This document shows, piece after piece, positions 1 to 10,374 of a stretch of 64,000 nt of DNA. The translations under genes and the position numbers were made by a program. How positions within the stretch are numbered: position 1 is the stretch's first letter; each line of letters opens with the position of its first letter. Source of the DNA: Diphasiastrum complanatum (Eukaryota; Streptophyta; Lycopodiopsida; Lycopodiales; Lycopodiaceae); assembly GCA_029204225.1 (NCBI GenBank), contig CM055106.1:48993337-49057336 (forward strand), given 5' to 3'. Below the pieces are notes generated by a model. The model had not been told where the DNA came from. It ran no database searches and was given only the letters and a program-made list of their open reading frames with translations.

Positions 1-419
1 CAAATGGGCTCTTGGATAGTGGTTGAACTCACAAAACAACTTTTTTTCTCCCTGTTTGATGTAGAAGCTACAAGTTTCCACAAAAACAAGTAATTATGGT
101 ATATACTTCAATTAGATACAACAATGAATACCAAGATTTACTAATCTAGAGCTTAGATTTAGATGCAAGGCCATCCGAGAATGAATAACTTCCATGCTAT
201 GAATCTTGATAGGACTTTTATTATCTTGGGTTATAAATGTTACTGTCTTGGGTCCCAACTCATTGGCTATTGTGTACTAAAAACAAATTTTTAATTCTAA
301 AATGCTCGCACAAGTTGGTGTATGTGTAGGAAAATACGAATGTTTTTGTTTATCCTTGTATTCCTACTGTGTGTAGATTAGAAGGGTCTTAACAAGTCAA
401 CTATCAAAAAAAAGTGATT
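1..419. other. AT-rich sequence, no gene seen
   Basis: No reading frame or RNA gene could be supported on either strand. The stretch is AT-rich and leads directly into a decayed gypsy reverse transcriptase, so it may be an older part of the same relic. Confidence 0.4.
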
Positions 420-1065
420 TTGCCTAGGATGAATATCTAGTAAATTGCCTTAGTGGCGCTAAATCCTTCACCAAGATTGATGTCAAAATAGAGTATCATC
501 AAATCAGGATTCGATTAGAAGATGTACCTAAGACAACTTTCAAGAATCGGTGTGGGCACTAAATTTTGGAATAACTAATGCTCCCACTATTTTCAACAAA
601 TGGATAATTTATTTCGTCCATATCTAGGGAAATTGTGGGTTTTAAATAATATTCTTATCATTAGTAAGAAACTAGAGAAGCATGTAGAACATCTCAAGAC
701 TCTTATGGGGTTCTTAGACAGGAAACTAAAAAGACTAAATATGATTTCCTTCAACAATAATTACTTAGTCTAGTACATGTCATAGTATCCCAACATAGTA
801 TTTCAAGGCATGAGAATTGACTAGGATAAGATAAAGGCAATTGTTGAGTGGCCCATAACTGCGACTATTAAGTAGTTGACATATTTTTCAAGATTTACTG
901 TATTTTTCAAAAACTCATTAAAAATATACCAAAGTCAAGGGAAACATTAATAAACTTTCGAGATCATGGTCTGATTCATAAAGGAGTTCAATTATGAGAT
1001 TTGTTATACTATGTGTGCTAATCAAGTAGCAAATGCTCTTAGTGGGATCCATGGTAGCAACCAAA
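420..1065 (+). pseudogene. Ty3/gypsy reverse transcriptase/RNase H relic
   Basis: Translation across several frames gives phrases typical of Ty3/gypsy reverse transcriptase: LSGAKSFTKIDVKIEYHQIRI near 450-510, a PKTTFKNR segment near 530-550, then a broken palm and EEHVEHLK-like segment near 670-700. Around 830-870 the frame reads KAIVEWP, the usual start of the RT-RNase H linker, and near 1010-1040 a NQVANALS segment resembles the end of RNase H. Stops and frameshifts interrupt every segment, including the region where the YxDD box should lie. Family assignment is secure; the element is long dead and has no visible LTRs. Confidence 0.75.
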
Positions 1066-1590
1066 TGTTTCAAACGTTTGGAAAAATCACCCAACGTTTG
1101 AAAACTTTTTTCAATTTTAGGGCCTTCAAAAAAAAATTAATATTTTGTTGGAAAAATTGCTCGATATTTGTTATACAATAGAAAAGGCTACATTAAGGAG
1201 CATAGAAACATGCACAACCTTATGATATCGCTCCAAATAGGTGACAAATAAGGCACACATAGACTTAAATGGATTTTGTTTTCCAAAAAAACAAAAGCTG
1301 AAGAAAAGGTTTCAAACGTGTTTAAAACATGACAGGTCTACTTATGTCTACTATTATGCACTCAAGTATAAACAATGCCAACTCAATAAACTAGAACATC
1401 TAAGAGCATGTTGCATGTTGTTAGATGTTGGAGAAACATAGTAGGGCTAGCATCATCTGATCAACTTATGGAGAATGCCCCACCTAGCCCAGTGTCAGCT
1501 CATCTGTATGGATGATGATCACTTTTGCAATTGGTTCACTGGAGATGTGAGTGGCATTTTTATCTACAGTGTCTATATAGCAGGAAGCTC
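1066..1590. other. intergenic, no supported gene
   Basis: A 66-codon open frame at 1241-1441 has no recognisable domain and no splice context. I see nothing else to report; the sequence is AT-rich and probably transposon-derived. Confidence 0.35.
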
Positions 1591-1700
1591 TAGGGGGTTC
1601 GGGGGGCAGTAGCCCCCCGAGAAACGGGGGGTTCGGGGGGAGGTAGCCCCCCGGTGGGGGGTTTGGGGGGCAACGCCCCCCAACGGCGCCCCGGCCCCAA
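1591..1700. repeat. G/C-run tandem palindromic block
   Basis: About 110 bp in which G-runs of 5-7 (GGGGGGTTCGGGGGG type) alternate with C-runs of 6 (AGCCCCCCG). This gives three to four imperfect copies of a 25-35 bp unit that can fold back on itself. Composition is wholly unlike the AT-rich surroundings. It lies on the 3' side of the hAT transposase relic and could be part of that transposon's subterminal region; that link is inference. Confidence 0.6.
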
Positions 1701-1864
1701 TGGTAAGGCCTCTTCATGATTTGGCCTTCCAACTCCCCGAGTCAAAAACACACTTTTTGGTGTTTCGCACCCGAAACAATCGGCAAACTACACAATCATA
1801 ATCCCCTCGATCAGAGCTTTCATCTGATACCCATATTGCCTAAAAAAAATTTAAAAAAAAAAAA

Positions 1865-1980
1865 TCGATTCTACACAATTCTGGGAAAATCCCGAATCGC
1901 GATTCGGAATCGCGAATCGATTCTACACAATTCTGGGAAAATCCCGAATCGCGAATCGGAATCGCGATTCCGAATCGCGC
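1865..1980. repeat. 52-bp tandem duplication with GAATCGCGATTC palindromes
   Basis: A 38-bp segment starting TCGATTCTACACAATTC is repeated exactly at 1865-1902 and 1917-1954, a period of 52 bp. Each copy is followed by interlocking GAATCGCGATTCG palindromes. Like the GC block upstream it sits beside the hAT relic and may be subterminal transposase-binding sequence, though no terminal inverted repeat was defined. Confidence 0.65.
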
Positions 1981-2440
1981 TGCAACTATGGTTCTAACTA
2001 GTAGCTGCTAAGTTCTAACTAGTAACTTCTAACATAATACATTCAAATTTAAATACCAAAATCAAAATTGTAAAACTTAAAAGTTTAAAATTTAAACCTT
2101 TAAGGCTTTAACCATTAGTAATTAGATAATCGACTAACATTAAACAGACTACATAGTACATACTACAACTAAAACTTAACTTCAGGAATCAGAAACTTCA
2201 AACTTCAAACTTGAAACTAGATTCTAGAATCCATAATATACCATGATTCATGAATCATAACATAATAGTAAATACATATGCCAGGTGCCTCATGAGTCCG
2301 GTCACCAATGTAATGCATGATGTGTCTGATGATAAATCATGATGTGTATATACTACACTATAAACAACTCAAGAGTCAATGCTCGTCTAGTGACATGAAC
2401 ATCTACAAACTAGTAACTACAATGATCTAATGTACAATCA
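1981..2440. other. AT-rich gap, no gene
   Basis: Short direct repeats of AACTTCTAACTAGTA type and A/T-rich sequence; no coding potential seen. It separates the palindromic repeats from the 3' end of the hAT coding region. Confidence 0.4.
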
Positions 2441-2460
2441 TCAATGAGCACTGAGCAGTG

Positions 2461-3760
2461 AGCATTCTAAGCTCTCCTACGCCTGAGTCTCCTCCCACTC
2501 GCTGGTGCTGTGGAGCCTGCTGTGGCCTCTCGAGTGGCAGGCTCAGCTGCGAAATCCTCATCAGAGGCAGAGGTATGATGCCCCTCATCCTCATCCCCGC
2601 CCTCCTTGGACTCCTCATCCTCATACTCCTCCTCCTCTGAGGACTCTGACCTGACGATGCCTCAGACTCGGACTCAGACTCGTCCTCGGGGCTGTGAGCA
2701 CAGGAGCTGCTACCCTCTCCTGCCCTTCTCCTACGCTCTGCTCGAGTGACATGCCCTGCACAATGCACACAAAGAGGGACAAATGTGCTATTGCCTGCAA
2801 ATTAGTAAATTTCAATAATTAGTTCGAACTTTGAAAATTTAATTCAAGACCTTACACAATCCTAATTTCTCACCTGCACTCTGCATGGCCTCCTCATGGA
2901 GGAATGCATACACATCCCCCTCTGACTGGTCTCTCGGTGGCAACTCTGGAACCTTTGCCACATCAATCAGATCGGGATTAACCTACGCACATGTCACAAT
3001 GCACATTAAAATCAACACAAAATTTGGAGGGCCGAGTCCCGACAAAAGTTAAAATTTAGCTACTGTCTAGTATCTACTAACTGCCAACTGGGTCCTGCCA
3101 CCTGGGATGATGGATCACATGTTAGAATTTAGAAATTATAATTGATGGCTTACAAGTTACCTGGATAGGCTCTGCGGTGGTTTGGAGTCTACCCAAAAGT
3201 CTCAGGTTGGCGTGTACGTACACCAACCTCTCCAACTGTGCTGATGATAGTCAGTTCCTCTTCTTCGTGTGAATCATGGAATAGACACTCCAATTCCTCT
3301 CACAAGCGACTGCAGTGCAGTCCCGTGAGAGAATCCTGATGGCAAGGCGACGCAATTTGGGGACATCAACCCCAAACTTCGACCACCATGACACGAGACG
3401 TAGCTAGCCTGAATCACAGTTCAAGGCGCACTTAGTACTTACTACTAGCAAGTTGCAACCAAGTTCTAACAAGTTACAATATGATTGACTAACTGTGAAC
3501 GGTTCGAACCGGGTCCGAACGATTCAATGGTTCGAACCGTGAAAGGCGGTTCGAACCCCGGTTCGATACAACCTTGGTTGGAAGGTGCGCATCCAGTCTT
3601 TCTGCCACGTCCTCATGACCTGAATGAACTGCAGTTGAATTACACGGAGCACGTCACCTCCTTCCTCATCAAAAAGCGTCGTGAACAAAAGTTGCTGCCA
3701 CAATAAAGTTCAGTGGTGTCGTGGGACCGTCACCAATCTAGGTGTTGGGTAGTCATGGTG
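2461..3760 (-). pseudogene. hAT-family transposase relic (C-terminal half)
   Basis: On the minus strand an exon at about 3168-3400 reads WWSKFGVDVPKLRRLAIRIL, then a segment containing ACERNWSVYSMIHTKKRN and a QLERLVYVHANLRLL segment. This is the hAT C-terminal dimerisation domain with its hallmark ERNWS box. One TGA stop follows KKRN. A donor after AEPIQ leads to a second exon near 2875-2985 (NPDLIDVAKVPELPPRDQSE) and a third near 2461-2794, which is acidic, Ser/Glu-rich and ends in GRRLRRRRA before a stop. Further upstream (3575-3740, minus) a decayed stretch with LQFIQVMRTWQKDW probably belongs to the same protein. hAT transposases cut and paste DNA. The internal stop and a frame break in the acidic tail mark it as inactive. 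Confidence 0.8.
3490..3570. repeat. GGTTCGAACC palindrome cluster
   Basis: Four to five copies of a GGTTCGAAC(C/G) palindrome are packed into 80 bp inside the hAT relic. The motif resembles a tRNA B-box (GGTTCGA), but no A-box or cloverleaf accompanies it, so no tRNA is called. Confidence 0.5.
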
Positions 3761-4660
3761 GATGCATGCGGCAAGATTGTTTATTCAAATTTCAGTGTCC
3801 ACGTATCATAAATGCAATAAGTACAAGGGAAGATGGCCTCTTGCGAGTGTAAGCCCGCCCCAATGAGCACATATAATTGTACATACATTAGTTGTTGATT
3901 TAAAATAAAATAAATGGCTTAGGCCAATAGAGCTAAAATAGAATAGGAGAGGCCACAGTCCAGATACTTAGGCATAAGCTTAGGTGGCAGTGTCACATGG
4001 AGATCACATGGACTTCACATGGGCACCGCCTAGGCCAACCAATAGAAGTAGGAGGTGTGCCACATAGGCAAACTGATAGGATTAAGAGGTGAAGGGCCTA
4101 CCTCAACCATAAAAAGGCACCTCATGTACTCATTTTTCATGTTCAATCAAAAGGAGGAGATTATGTCAAAGTCTCATTGTGAACATCCATGCTTCTAACG
4201 TGGCTCTCTCATACTTTTGATTTCATTGAATTATTTCATGCTTGCTTTGTGTTTTTGAGTAGTGTTAATCCATGCTTTGAGAACTTAGTGTAGGTGCATG
4301 ACACATCCCTTGCTATCTTGTGATTATGAGTAGTGATATTGGGAATTTGATGCTCTTGTAGTGTTAATTACTCTTGCAACTAGTGTTAATGTGGAAATAG
4401 TGTTAGAATGACGATGGTAGTGTTCAACTGTTTGGAATAGCGTTAGTGGTACTTTCTTGCTTTTGATCTTGAATGCATGCTTTGAAAGAATGCTAGTAGC
4501 TATCTCATGGGAACAAAATGACTTGTGAAAAGTCATGACAGGCCGTGAAGTGATCTCTAAGCCCCCCTACATTTCTACCAACATGTGCTCTAAGCATATC
4601 CCACTTGGTTAACTTTTTCTATTTGACCGTTTGTCTAAGGATAATCAATTGTTCTCATGT
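3761..4660. other. intergenic, no supported gene
   Basis: About 900 bp with no convincing coding region. The sequence 4100-4550 is T-rich with repeated TAGTGTTAA(T/C) words (near 4259, 4360, 4383, 4400, 4440), which suggests decayed simple or LTR sequence. It lies inside what would be intron 2 of ferrochelatase if that gene is intact. Confidence 0.35.
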
Positions 4661-4680
4661 TTAGTATGGAATACTGCTCT

Positions 4681-4965
4681 CTAAAAACCCCAATTAAATT
4701 TACTATTCGGGTCATTGACTATATCAAAAGGACGACAATAAAGTTTAGATAACCCTTCTACAAACAACCTTGCTAATTTTGGAGCTGTGATGATTGTTTT
4801 GGTCAAAATAAAATAAGCCATTTTCATCAAATGGCCAACTACGATTTTTGGGTTTTGGGCTGGCCTACCATAGAATCCATGGAGATACTCTCCCAATTAC
4901 CATACCAGTTGGTATTTCTAAAGGTTGTAATAACCTACCTACCTTTAGACTAGTGATAAGCATAT
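4681..4965 (-). pseudogene. Ty3/gypsy integrase fragment
   Basis: The minus strand reads MAYFILTKTIITAPKLARLF followed by VEGLSKLYCRPFDIVNDPNS. This matches the gypsy integrase core around its first two catalytic aspartates (AHFIPTKTT... DIVSDRD in intact elements), with the second catalytic D preserved as ND. Upstream, in another frame, LLQPLEIPTG is the usual lead-in to the core. The preceding DAIWV block is lost and the frame ends abruptly. It lies downstream of ferrochelatase exon 3 on the same strand, consistent with insertion in a long intron. Confidence 0.75.
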
Positions 4966-5340
4966 TGCCATAACAATCTCTCTAAAAAAGCCAGTCCAGA
5001 TTTCAAGTACTACCAATTAGGGCAAATACCAGTCCAAATAGTGAAGAGGTCACTGGTCAGCCTACCTACAAGCAATTTTAAAAGCCCTAATCACTATAGT
5101 AGAAATAAAAAGAGGCCTTTAAGAGCCCAATAGTCCATAAAGCGCCAACAAGTCATATAGACTAAAATATTACTCTTCAACGACTTAATAATGATATGTT
5201 AAGATAAAAATATTAACATTTGTTTTCAGCAAAGAAATGAAAATAATTTGCAATCTCCTTCGAAACACAATTATTTGACAATCTTATGTCCAATTGCATG
5301 CCACAAGTCGCTGCCATCTCAACACATCGAATGAAATAAC

Positions 5341-6829
5341 CTGTTCATCAGTTATCTTTCGCAATGGTGAGCCTCCACCAATAGCAGCATAACCCTGCGC
5401 ACTTTTAGGAGCTCTCAAAGTTGAAATAAATTTTGCAAGTGGTCTCTGGAGAAATCGAAATAGCCGAGGCAGACGAATTATATCCTGTTATCAATGGTAA
5501 CGAGATTTTAGTGAGTCCCAGTTATACAAAAAGTATCATTTAGCAGCTAAGGTTAGCATGTCACAAAAAACTGAAATCAAATTATGTAACTGTCTGCTTC
5601 CAGCTGGCCCAAATTGGAGCATGAACAAAGATCAACTAACAGCAAATTAAAAAAGATATATCGACTAAGCTCAGTTGTCATGAAATCTACTAATGATCAG
5701 CAAAGCACAAAGAGAAAAACAAGCAGTCTTTGATGATCCAAAGAGGGAAAACTGAGGAGGCTCACCGGATCTGCAAAAAGGTTGTACAAAAATGGTTGGA
5801 CATCATCAAGCTTTTCTGGTCCTCCTAGATTAAGTAACAAAACTCCCACTTTTTCTTCTTTATCAAGAAAACTATCCTCCTCTTCAGTTTGACCCACAAG
5901 GGATGCTGCTGCTCTAAGGCTGTTGTTGGTTATAACGGCTTTTGCCCTTTGCTTAGATATTGATATGGGACTCTGCCCAAGCAACCTATCCTTCTTATCA
6001 AACAGAGAGGATTTCTCAGTATATGGAAGTTTATAAACATTGCTCGAATCTCCTGTTTGGCAGACAATTTGGCCCTCATACGTGAATGGCTTTGTGAAGC
6101 TTATCTGTTTACAATGAGAAAACTTATTATAGCTTGTCCTGTAGGTGAAGGTCACATGAGGTTGATCCGAATAAGAGGTAGAAAAACTGAAAATCGAGTT
6201 AAAATCTGGCCAGACTTCTTGTGCATGATTTGGAGGTTTAAGGACCAGCCTGCAAAAGCAATGAAGACCAGTTGTGATTGAATTCGAAGAAAACTAATAA
6301 AGACGCACCTGAATAATGGCCTGCTGAGAAGGCAAGTAAAATCCAAAACAATAAAAGTGGCCTTTTTCTGCTCCGGTGAATAATGCCATCTTGAACGAGA
6401 AAAAATTCAACAAGCTAAAAAACCACTAGAAGCATCAAGCCTGTAACAAATTACTCAATGCAACTTAATGTGTAGTTCAGAACCAGGGCTTTCCAAAATT
6501 TTAAAAAATTATTCTTAAACAAGCTTTTGGCTCGGGTATCCCCGGTGTGTAGGCAGGGAAATGAACCTGGGTGGGCAAGCCCAAACACAAGTTCGCCACA
6601 CAACACAGTGCACACCACACAAAGGCCGATTGTTCACCAGATCAATTGCTGATAAAAAGTTCTTCCACCAAAAAACAAAGTAAAACCCTCGATAAGTTGC
6701 ATGTGTTGGTGAAGGCCTCCGTTTTTCTCCTTGAGGTCAGAGATTTAATTCCATAATTTTGAAGATATCCAAAAGAAAACAAAAAAGAACGACGCTTGCT
6801 TACCCACTGTGCGTAGCAGCCTTCAACAT
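5341..6829 (-). CDS. FC: ferrochelatase, 5' three coding exons (gene continues off left edge)
   Basis: Ferrochelatase inserts Fe2+ into protoporphyrin IX, the last step of haem synthesis; plant forms act in plastids. Three coding exons join in perfect phase: 6804-6829 (26 nt, ATG at 6829), 5766-6249 (484 nt) and 5341-5484 (144 nt). All have GT-AG borders (GG|GTAAGC; TTTTGCAG|G; CCG|GTGAGC; AACAG|G; CAG|GTTATT). Residues 1 to about 140 form a Ser/Thr/Lys-rich, poorly acidic leader typical of a plastid transit peptide. The conserved start [20 protein letters not shown] and FADP follow, then [20 protein letters not shown] and a [15 protein letters not shown] box in exon 3. No stop or frame break occurs. 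The next expected exon (VGMRYW region) is not found in 1-5300, so either intron 2 exceeds 5.3 kb or the gene is truncated. Confidence 0.93.
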
Positions 6830-6852
6830 TTGCGGTAGGAATTACTACGACA

Positions 6853-6891
6853 CTAGACTTGCAGCGACGAAAGATGAATGCAGCTTCTCAT
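6853..6891 (-). promoter_or_regulatory. short upstream ORF in ferrochelatase 5' leader
   Basis: Just after a good acceptor (CTTGCACAG at 6892-6900, minus) an ATG opens a 12-codon frame (MRSCIHLSSLQV, stop TAG) that ends 23 nt before the ferrochelatase ATG. If the 5' UTR is spliced here, this would be an upstream ORF able to lower translation. Both the 5' UTR intron and the uORF role are inferred. Confidence 0.4.
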
Positions 6892-7483
6892 CTGTGCAAG
6901 CATAATAACAAGTCAGACAGCTCATTAACACTAAGTTACGAAGTGAATGCATTGCCAGATAAAAAGCGTATCAGATTCCAAGATCTCAAATAAACTGCCT
7001 TTGATGAAAATTACAAGAAAATATTTTATGTGCCCTAATCCCAACAAAAGAAAAATCCAGTTGACTGATTAACTTGAGAAGTTCTCGGACAAAAACAAAT
7101 CTCTAGCCAACAAAAAGTAAATAATTGTGAACGGTCACCTGCTGTCGACAAAGCTATTAAAAGGAAAAGGGGAACGACATCTAGATTCTCAAAACGAGAC
7201 GCTGCGAATACCACAAGAGTTTGTAAGGGCTTTCAGACTTGTGTGTCATGCATCAAAGGGAGGTGAAGACAGTAAAATATATTCGAGAACATTAATAGAA
7301 TCAGCAGCTACCTACGCGAAGACACGGTGATTGGAATTGCCAAAACAAGTCGTTCCTGGAAAAGTTTCGCATACACCAAAACGCTTCATGACCATGAAAA
7401 GAAAGACCAAAAATGCGAGAAGCCTGAAATGCGGTGTAGATTTAAAGGGTAGATGATTGCAACAAACAGATCTTCACAATTGA

Positions 7484-7580
7484 TCATTGCAGCCACCGAA
7501 ATTGAGCGGCAGCAGATCTGATAAGTGTTCGCAGGCCTCTCTCTCGCTCTCTCTCTCTCACTCTCTCTCTCTCAAACATC
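7484..7580 (-). promoter_or_regulatory. GA-rich (minus)/CT-rich stretch near ferrochelatase 5' end
   Basis: A short CT-dinucleotide run (7538-7574, plus strand) lies upstream of the ferrochelatase start. Pyrimidine/purine dinucleotide tracts are common near plant transcription starts, but no clear TATA box fixes the promoter, so its role is uncertain. Confidence 0.25.
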
Positions 7581-8040
7581 TCCAGGAATAAAAATATGTA
7601 TGCAGGAAATTTTGGGATGCGATATCTTCCTTGAACTTTCGCGTTGGTATGAATTCCTTGCCTCCCCAGACTCCCTTCTAATAAGCAATGCTCACACTTT
7701 TTGACCAAAGAGTCATTCATTGTCATGCTCTTAAGACTTAGACTAGCATTCTTCTTCATTGACGTATGAAACTTGTACCCTTTTTTCTTTTTTTTGGCAA
7801 GTCTCTTGTTCACAACTTTCAAAGTTGGACTATCTTTCATTCAAGTTCAAAAGTATGCTTGCAAATTGTTTTTTAAAAAATTAATTAATTCTATGCAATT
7901 TGAAACTTAATAGATAATTAAAATAATTTACAACCCTCAATAATGTATATACATTTGAAGCACTTTAAGCTAAATTTTCTCTCCCTTTACTCTCATTCAT
8001 GCTTATACATGATATCTCTTTGGGGTTCTATACTCATTGG
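7581..8040. other. intergenic upstream of ferrochelatase
   Basis: AT-rich sequence with no supported gene. It lies between the ferrochelatase 5' region and the left LTR of a copia element and may include the ferrochelatase promoter. Confidence 0.35.
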
Positions 8041-8321
8041 TGCACTATAGTGTTGATATCTTGTCTTTTTGTGTGTAGAATACAATTGTTTTATGTTTGT
8101 TCGATTCACACGTGTGAAATACAGTAGCTTACTATTTTTGTACGGACAACAATAGTACTATATCATTCATATGTCATTTTGTCAAGATCTATCTGAGTTT
8201 AGGGCTTCTATGCATTGTTAGAGCTAGATTTCTAGATTGTAAATGGTGCTAGATGTGCTATCTTTAGTAACCAAAGATCTTAGAGTTTGATTGGATCTTA
8301 ATGATCTGATTTTTTCTCACA
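8041..8321 (+). repeat. 5' LTR of deleted copia element
   Basis: Begins TGCACTATAGTG and ends CTCA(CA) directly before a primer-binding site. It is repeated with scattered differences at 9671-9909. Length is about 280 bp, short for a plant LTR but normal for small copia elements. Confidence 0.85.
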
Positions 8322-8333
8322 TGGTATCAGAGC
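8322..8333 (+). promoter_or_regulatory. copia primer-binding site
   Basis: TGGTATCAGAGC follows the 5' LTR by one or two bases. It is the standard initiator tRNA-Met complement used to prime copia reverse transcription in plants. Confidence 0.9.
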
Positions 8334-8928
8334 TTTGGTGTAGGTTACTTGAAGGATCAGCCAAATTTAGCAAGGATTTGGAGGAGTTACCAATTCTAGA
8401 GCATGCTAGATTGATTTCTACTCAAAAATCAAGCATTTTTCATGTGTAGAATTGATCTTTTGTAAATCAAAACTCAATAGAAGGCAAAATAATTGAAGTA
8501 GGCCAATTTCACTCCATAATTGGTGGAATGTGAAGACTTTAATTGCTATGAATAGGTCTTATTGCATTCTTCAAGATACTATATCAACTTTGTAGTATTT
8601 GCATATAGAATTTGCAAGATTCAATTTTTTGTACTTTTGTCAAAATTCTCAATTTGATTGGATCCTTGTTGTTGAAGTTGCTGGACTTTTACGAGTGTTT
8701 CAAGTTTAGAAAATTAAAAATTTCATGAGATTGTAGGTTGATCAAGTATCTTCCATTCTATGTGTTGGATTTGCTAGATTTGGTGCAAGAAAGAGATTTG
8801 AGAGGTTCCATATCCTTGTGATTTCTTCTTGAGTTCATTTGTTGACATTCAAGAGAGTGCTTTGTGCATTGGAACAGGTTGAAAGAAAGGATCAAGTCAT
8901 TGCAACATGGCTACATAAAGTGAATTCA

Positions 8929-9665
8929 TGTTGGAAGGCAATGATAGGCTTACCTCAACAAATTATTCTACTTGGAAGGTGAGGATGGAGTCTTTCCTTG
9001 AGATGAATGATTTGATGGACATTGTTGTAGGTGTGGAGGAAAGACCCATGGCACAACAATATCATGGGAGGTATGACAAGAACATGGAGATTGGTGGAAC
9101 TTCCAAAGGATAAGAAAGCTATTGGATGCAAGTGGATCTTCAAGGTGAAGACAAACCAAGATGGATCAATCAACAAACACAAAGGAAGGTTGGTGGCCAA
9201 GGGATATGCACAAGAACATAGTATTGACTATGATGAGACCTTTGCACCCGTGGCAAAGATGGTAAGCATTCGGGTCATCATCTCTCTTGCTACTCTATTT
9301 GGTTGGGATCTATGGCAATTGGATATCACTAATGCAGTATTGAATGGTAATGTTGAGGAGGAAGTATATATGGAGCAACCTGAGGGCTACATCTCACATG
9401 GAAAGCCAAATAATGTTGTTTTCTACAAAAGAGTTTGTATGGTCTTAAGCAAGCTCCAAGGAGTTGGTATGCTAACCTTAACACATTTCTACTCTCTCAA
9501 AACTTTATTATGAGTGAGTATGATCATTCAAATTATTATAGATTTTTTGGAAATCATGTTACTATTCCTCTAATCTATGTGGATGATATCATATTGAGTG
9601 GAGGCAACAATCAAGATATTGATGAAATCGAGATTGCACTCAAGGAGTTTGAGGTGCGGGGTGGG
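8929..9665 (+). pseudogene. gag/reverse-transcriptase remnant in deleted copia
   Basis: The first 35 codons are copia Gag N-terminus (LTSTNYSTWKVRME). From about 9075 the frame is reverse transcriptase: WRLVELPKDKKAIGCKWIFK, GRLVAKGYAQ, DYDETFAPVAKM and LDITNAVLNG. Near 9430 a frameshift separates this from YGLKQAPRSWYANLN and the catalytic YVDDIILSG box (about 9575-9600). The frame then runs into the LTR. Known role: polymerisation of element cDNA. Here the thumb, RNase H and everything between Gag and RT are gone. Confidence 0.85.
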
Positions 9666-9670
9666 TTCTA

Positions 9671-9909
9671 TGCACTATAGTGTTGATATCTTGTCTTTTT
9701 GTGTATAGAATACAATTGTTTTATGTTTGTTGGATTCACACGTGTTTTTGTATGCACAAAAATAGTATTTTATCATTTATATGTCATTTTGTCAATATCT
9801 ATTTGAGTTTATGGCTTCTATACATGTTAGAGCTAGATATCTACATTGTAAATGGTGTTAGATGTGCTATCTTTTGTAACCAAAGATCTTAGAGTTTGAT
9901 TGGATCTAA
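9671..9909 (+). repeat. 3' LTR of deleted copia element (truncated)
   Basis: Matches 8041-8300 from TGCACTATAGTG to TTGGATCT, with small indels (for example loss of about 20 bp after CACACGTGT). It is preceded by a purine-rich GGTGCGGGGTGGG stretch suited to a polypurine tract. The last part of the LTR is replaced by gypsy sequence. Confidence 0.8.
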
Positions 9910-9913
9910 ATTT

Positions 9914-10090
9914 TCTTGACAAGGGATATCTATTCTTGATGGTTAAATCATTTAACATTTTAAAGTCATCACACAAACGTGTGTTGCCATCCTTTTTATT
10001 AACTAAAAGGATTGGGTGCTCCCCAAGGGGACTTACTAGGTCGAATATGGCCCATCCTAAGAAGTTCTTGTAACTATCTAGAAATTGCAT
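9914..10090 (-). pseudogene. Ty3/gypsy reverse transcriptase fragment
   Basis: The minus strand reads [20 protein letters not shown] then [14 protein letters not shown]. This is the fingers region of gypsy reverse transcriptase (PVLLVKKKDGSWR... [13 protein letters not shown] in intact copies). It is squeezed between the truncated copia 3' LTR and the left LTR of the next element, so only about 60 codons survive. Confidence 0.8.
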
Positions 10091-10094
10091 CCTC

Positions 10095-10343
10095 AGTTAA
10101 GAAACACAGTTTAAACACCCGACGGATCAATCACCACAGCACAACTCAAGTGCAACAAGACAAGACCACAGAATAGCTCACCTCAAACTGTATATTCAAC
10201 TACTCAGTAAGTACAAAGATAAAGTTACTTAAAAGCACTCAAAGGGCTCGTAAAAGAAAGACATCCCGATAATTCTAGAACTAAGCACACGTGGTGCCGT
10301 CAAAATAAGAAAGCATTGTATAAGTCGATCATTGTTATTTTAA
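10095..10343 (-). repeat. 3' LTR of minus-strand copia element
   Basis: About 249 bp, matching 15343-15592 with roughly seven differences by eye. The element-side flank, read on the minus strand, is the purine run GAGGGAGAGAG (10344-10354), a fitting polypurine tract. The LTR ends are not canonical TG...CA, so the exact borders may be off by a few bases. Confidence 0.85.
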
Positions 10344-10374
10344 CTCTCTCCCTCAATGATCAACGTCTCTCTTT

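Larger units (their letters stand above)
8041..9909 (+). mobile_element. internally deleted Ty1/copia retrotransposon with both LTRs
   Basis: The layout is 5' LTR, primer-binding site, about 600 bp leader, a gag start (LTSTNYSTWKVRMESFLEMN, from 8929), then an abrupt join near 9040-9080 to reverse transcriptase, and a second abrupt join near 9650 to the 3' LTR. Protease, integrase, the RT thumb and RNase H are missing. The 3' LTR (9671-9909) stops about 20 bp short of the LTR end. Total length is about 1.9 kb, against about 5 kb for a full copia element. It could only move using proteins from another copy. Confidence 0.85.

Noticed and set aside
3490..3570. GGTTCGA words resembling a tRNA B-box
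   Set aside because: They are repeated palindromes with no A-box, anticodon arm or acceptor stem.
4681..4896. Possible ferrochelatase downstream exon on the minus strand
   Set aside because: Translation matches gypsy integrase (TKTIITAPKLARLF), not any ferrochelatase segment.
6057..6281. 74-codon plus-strand frame
   Set aside because: Shadow of ferrochelatase exon 2 on the opposite strand.
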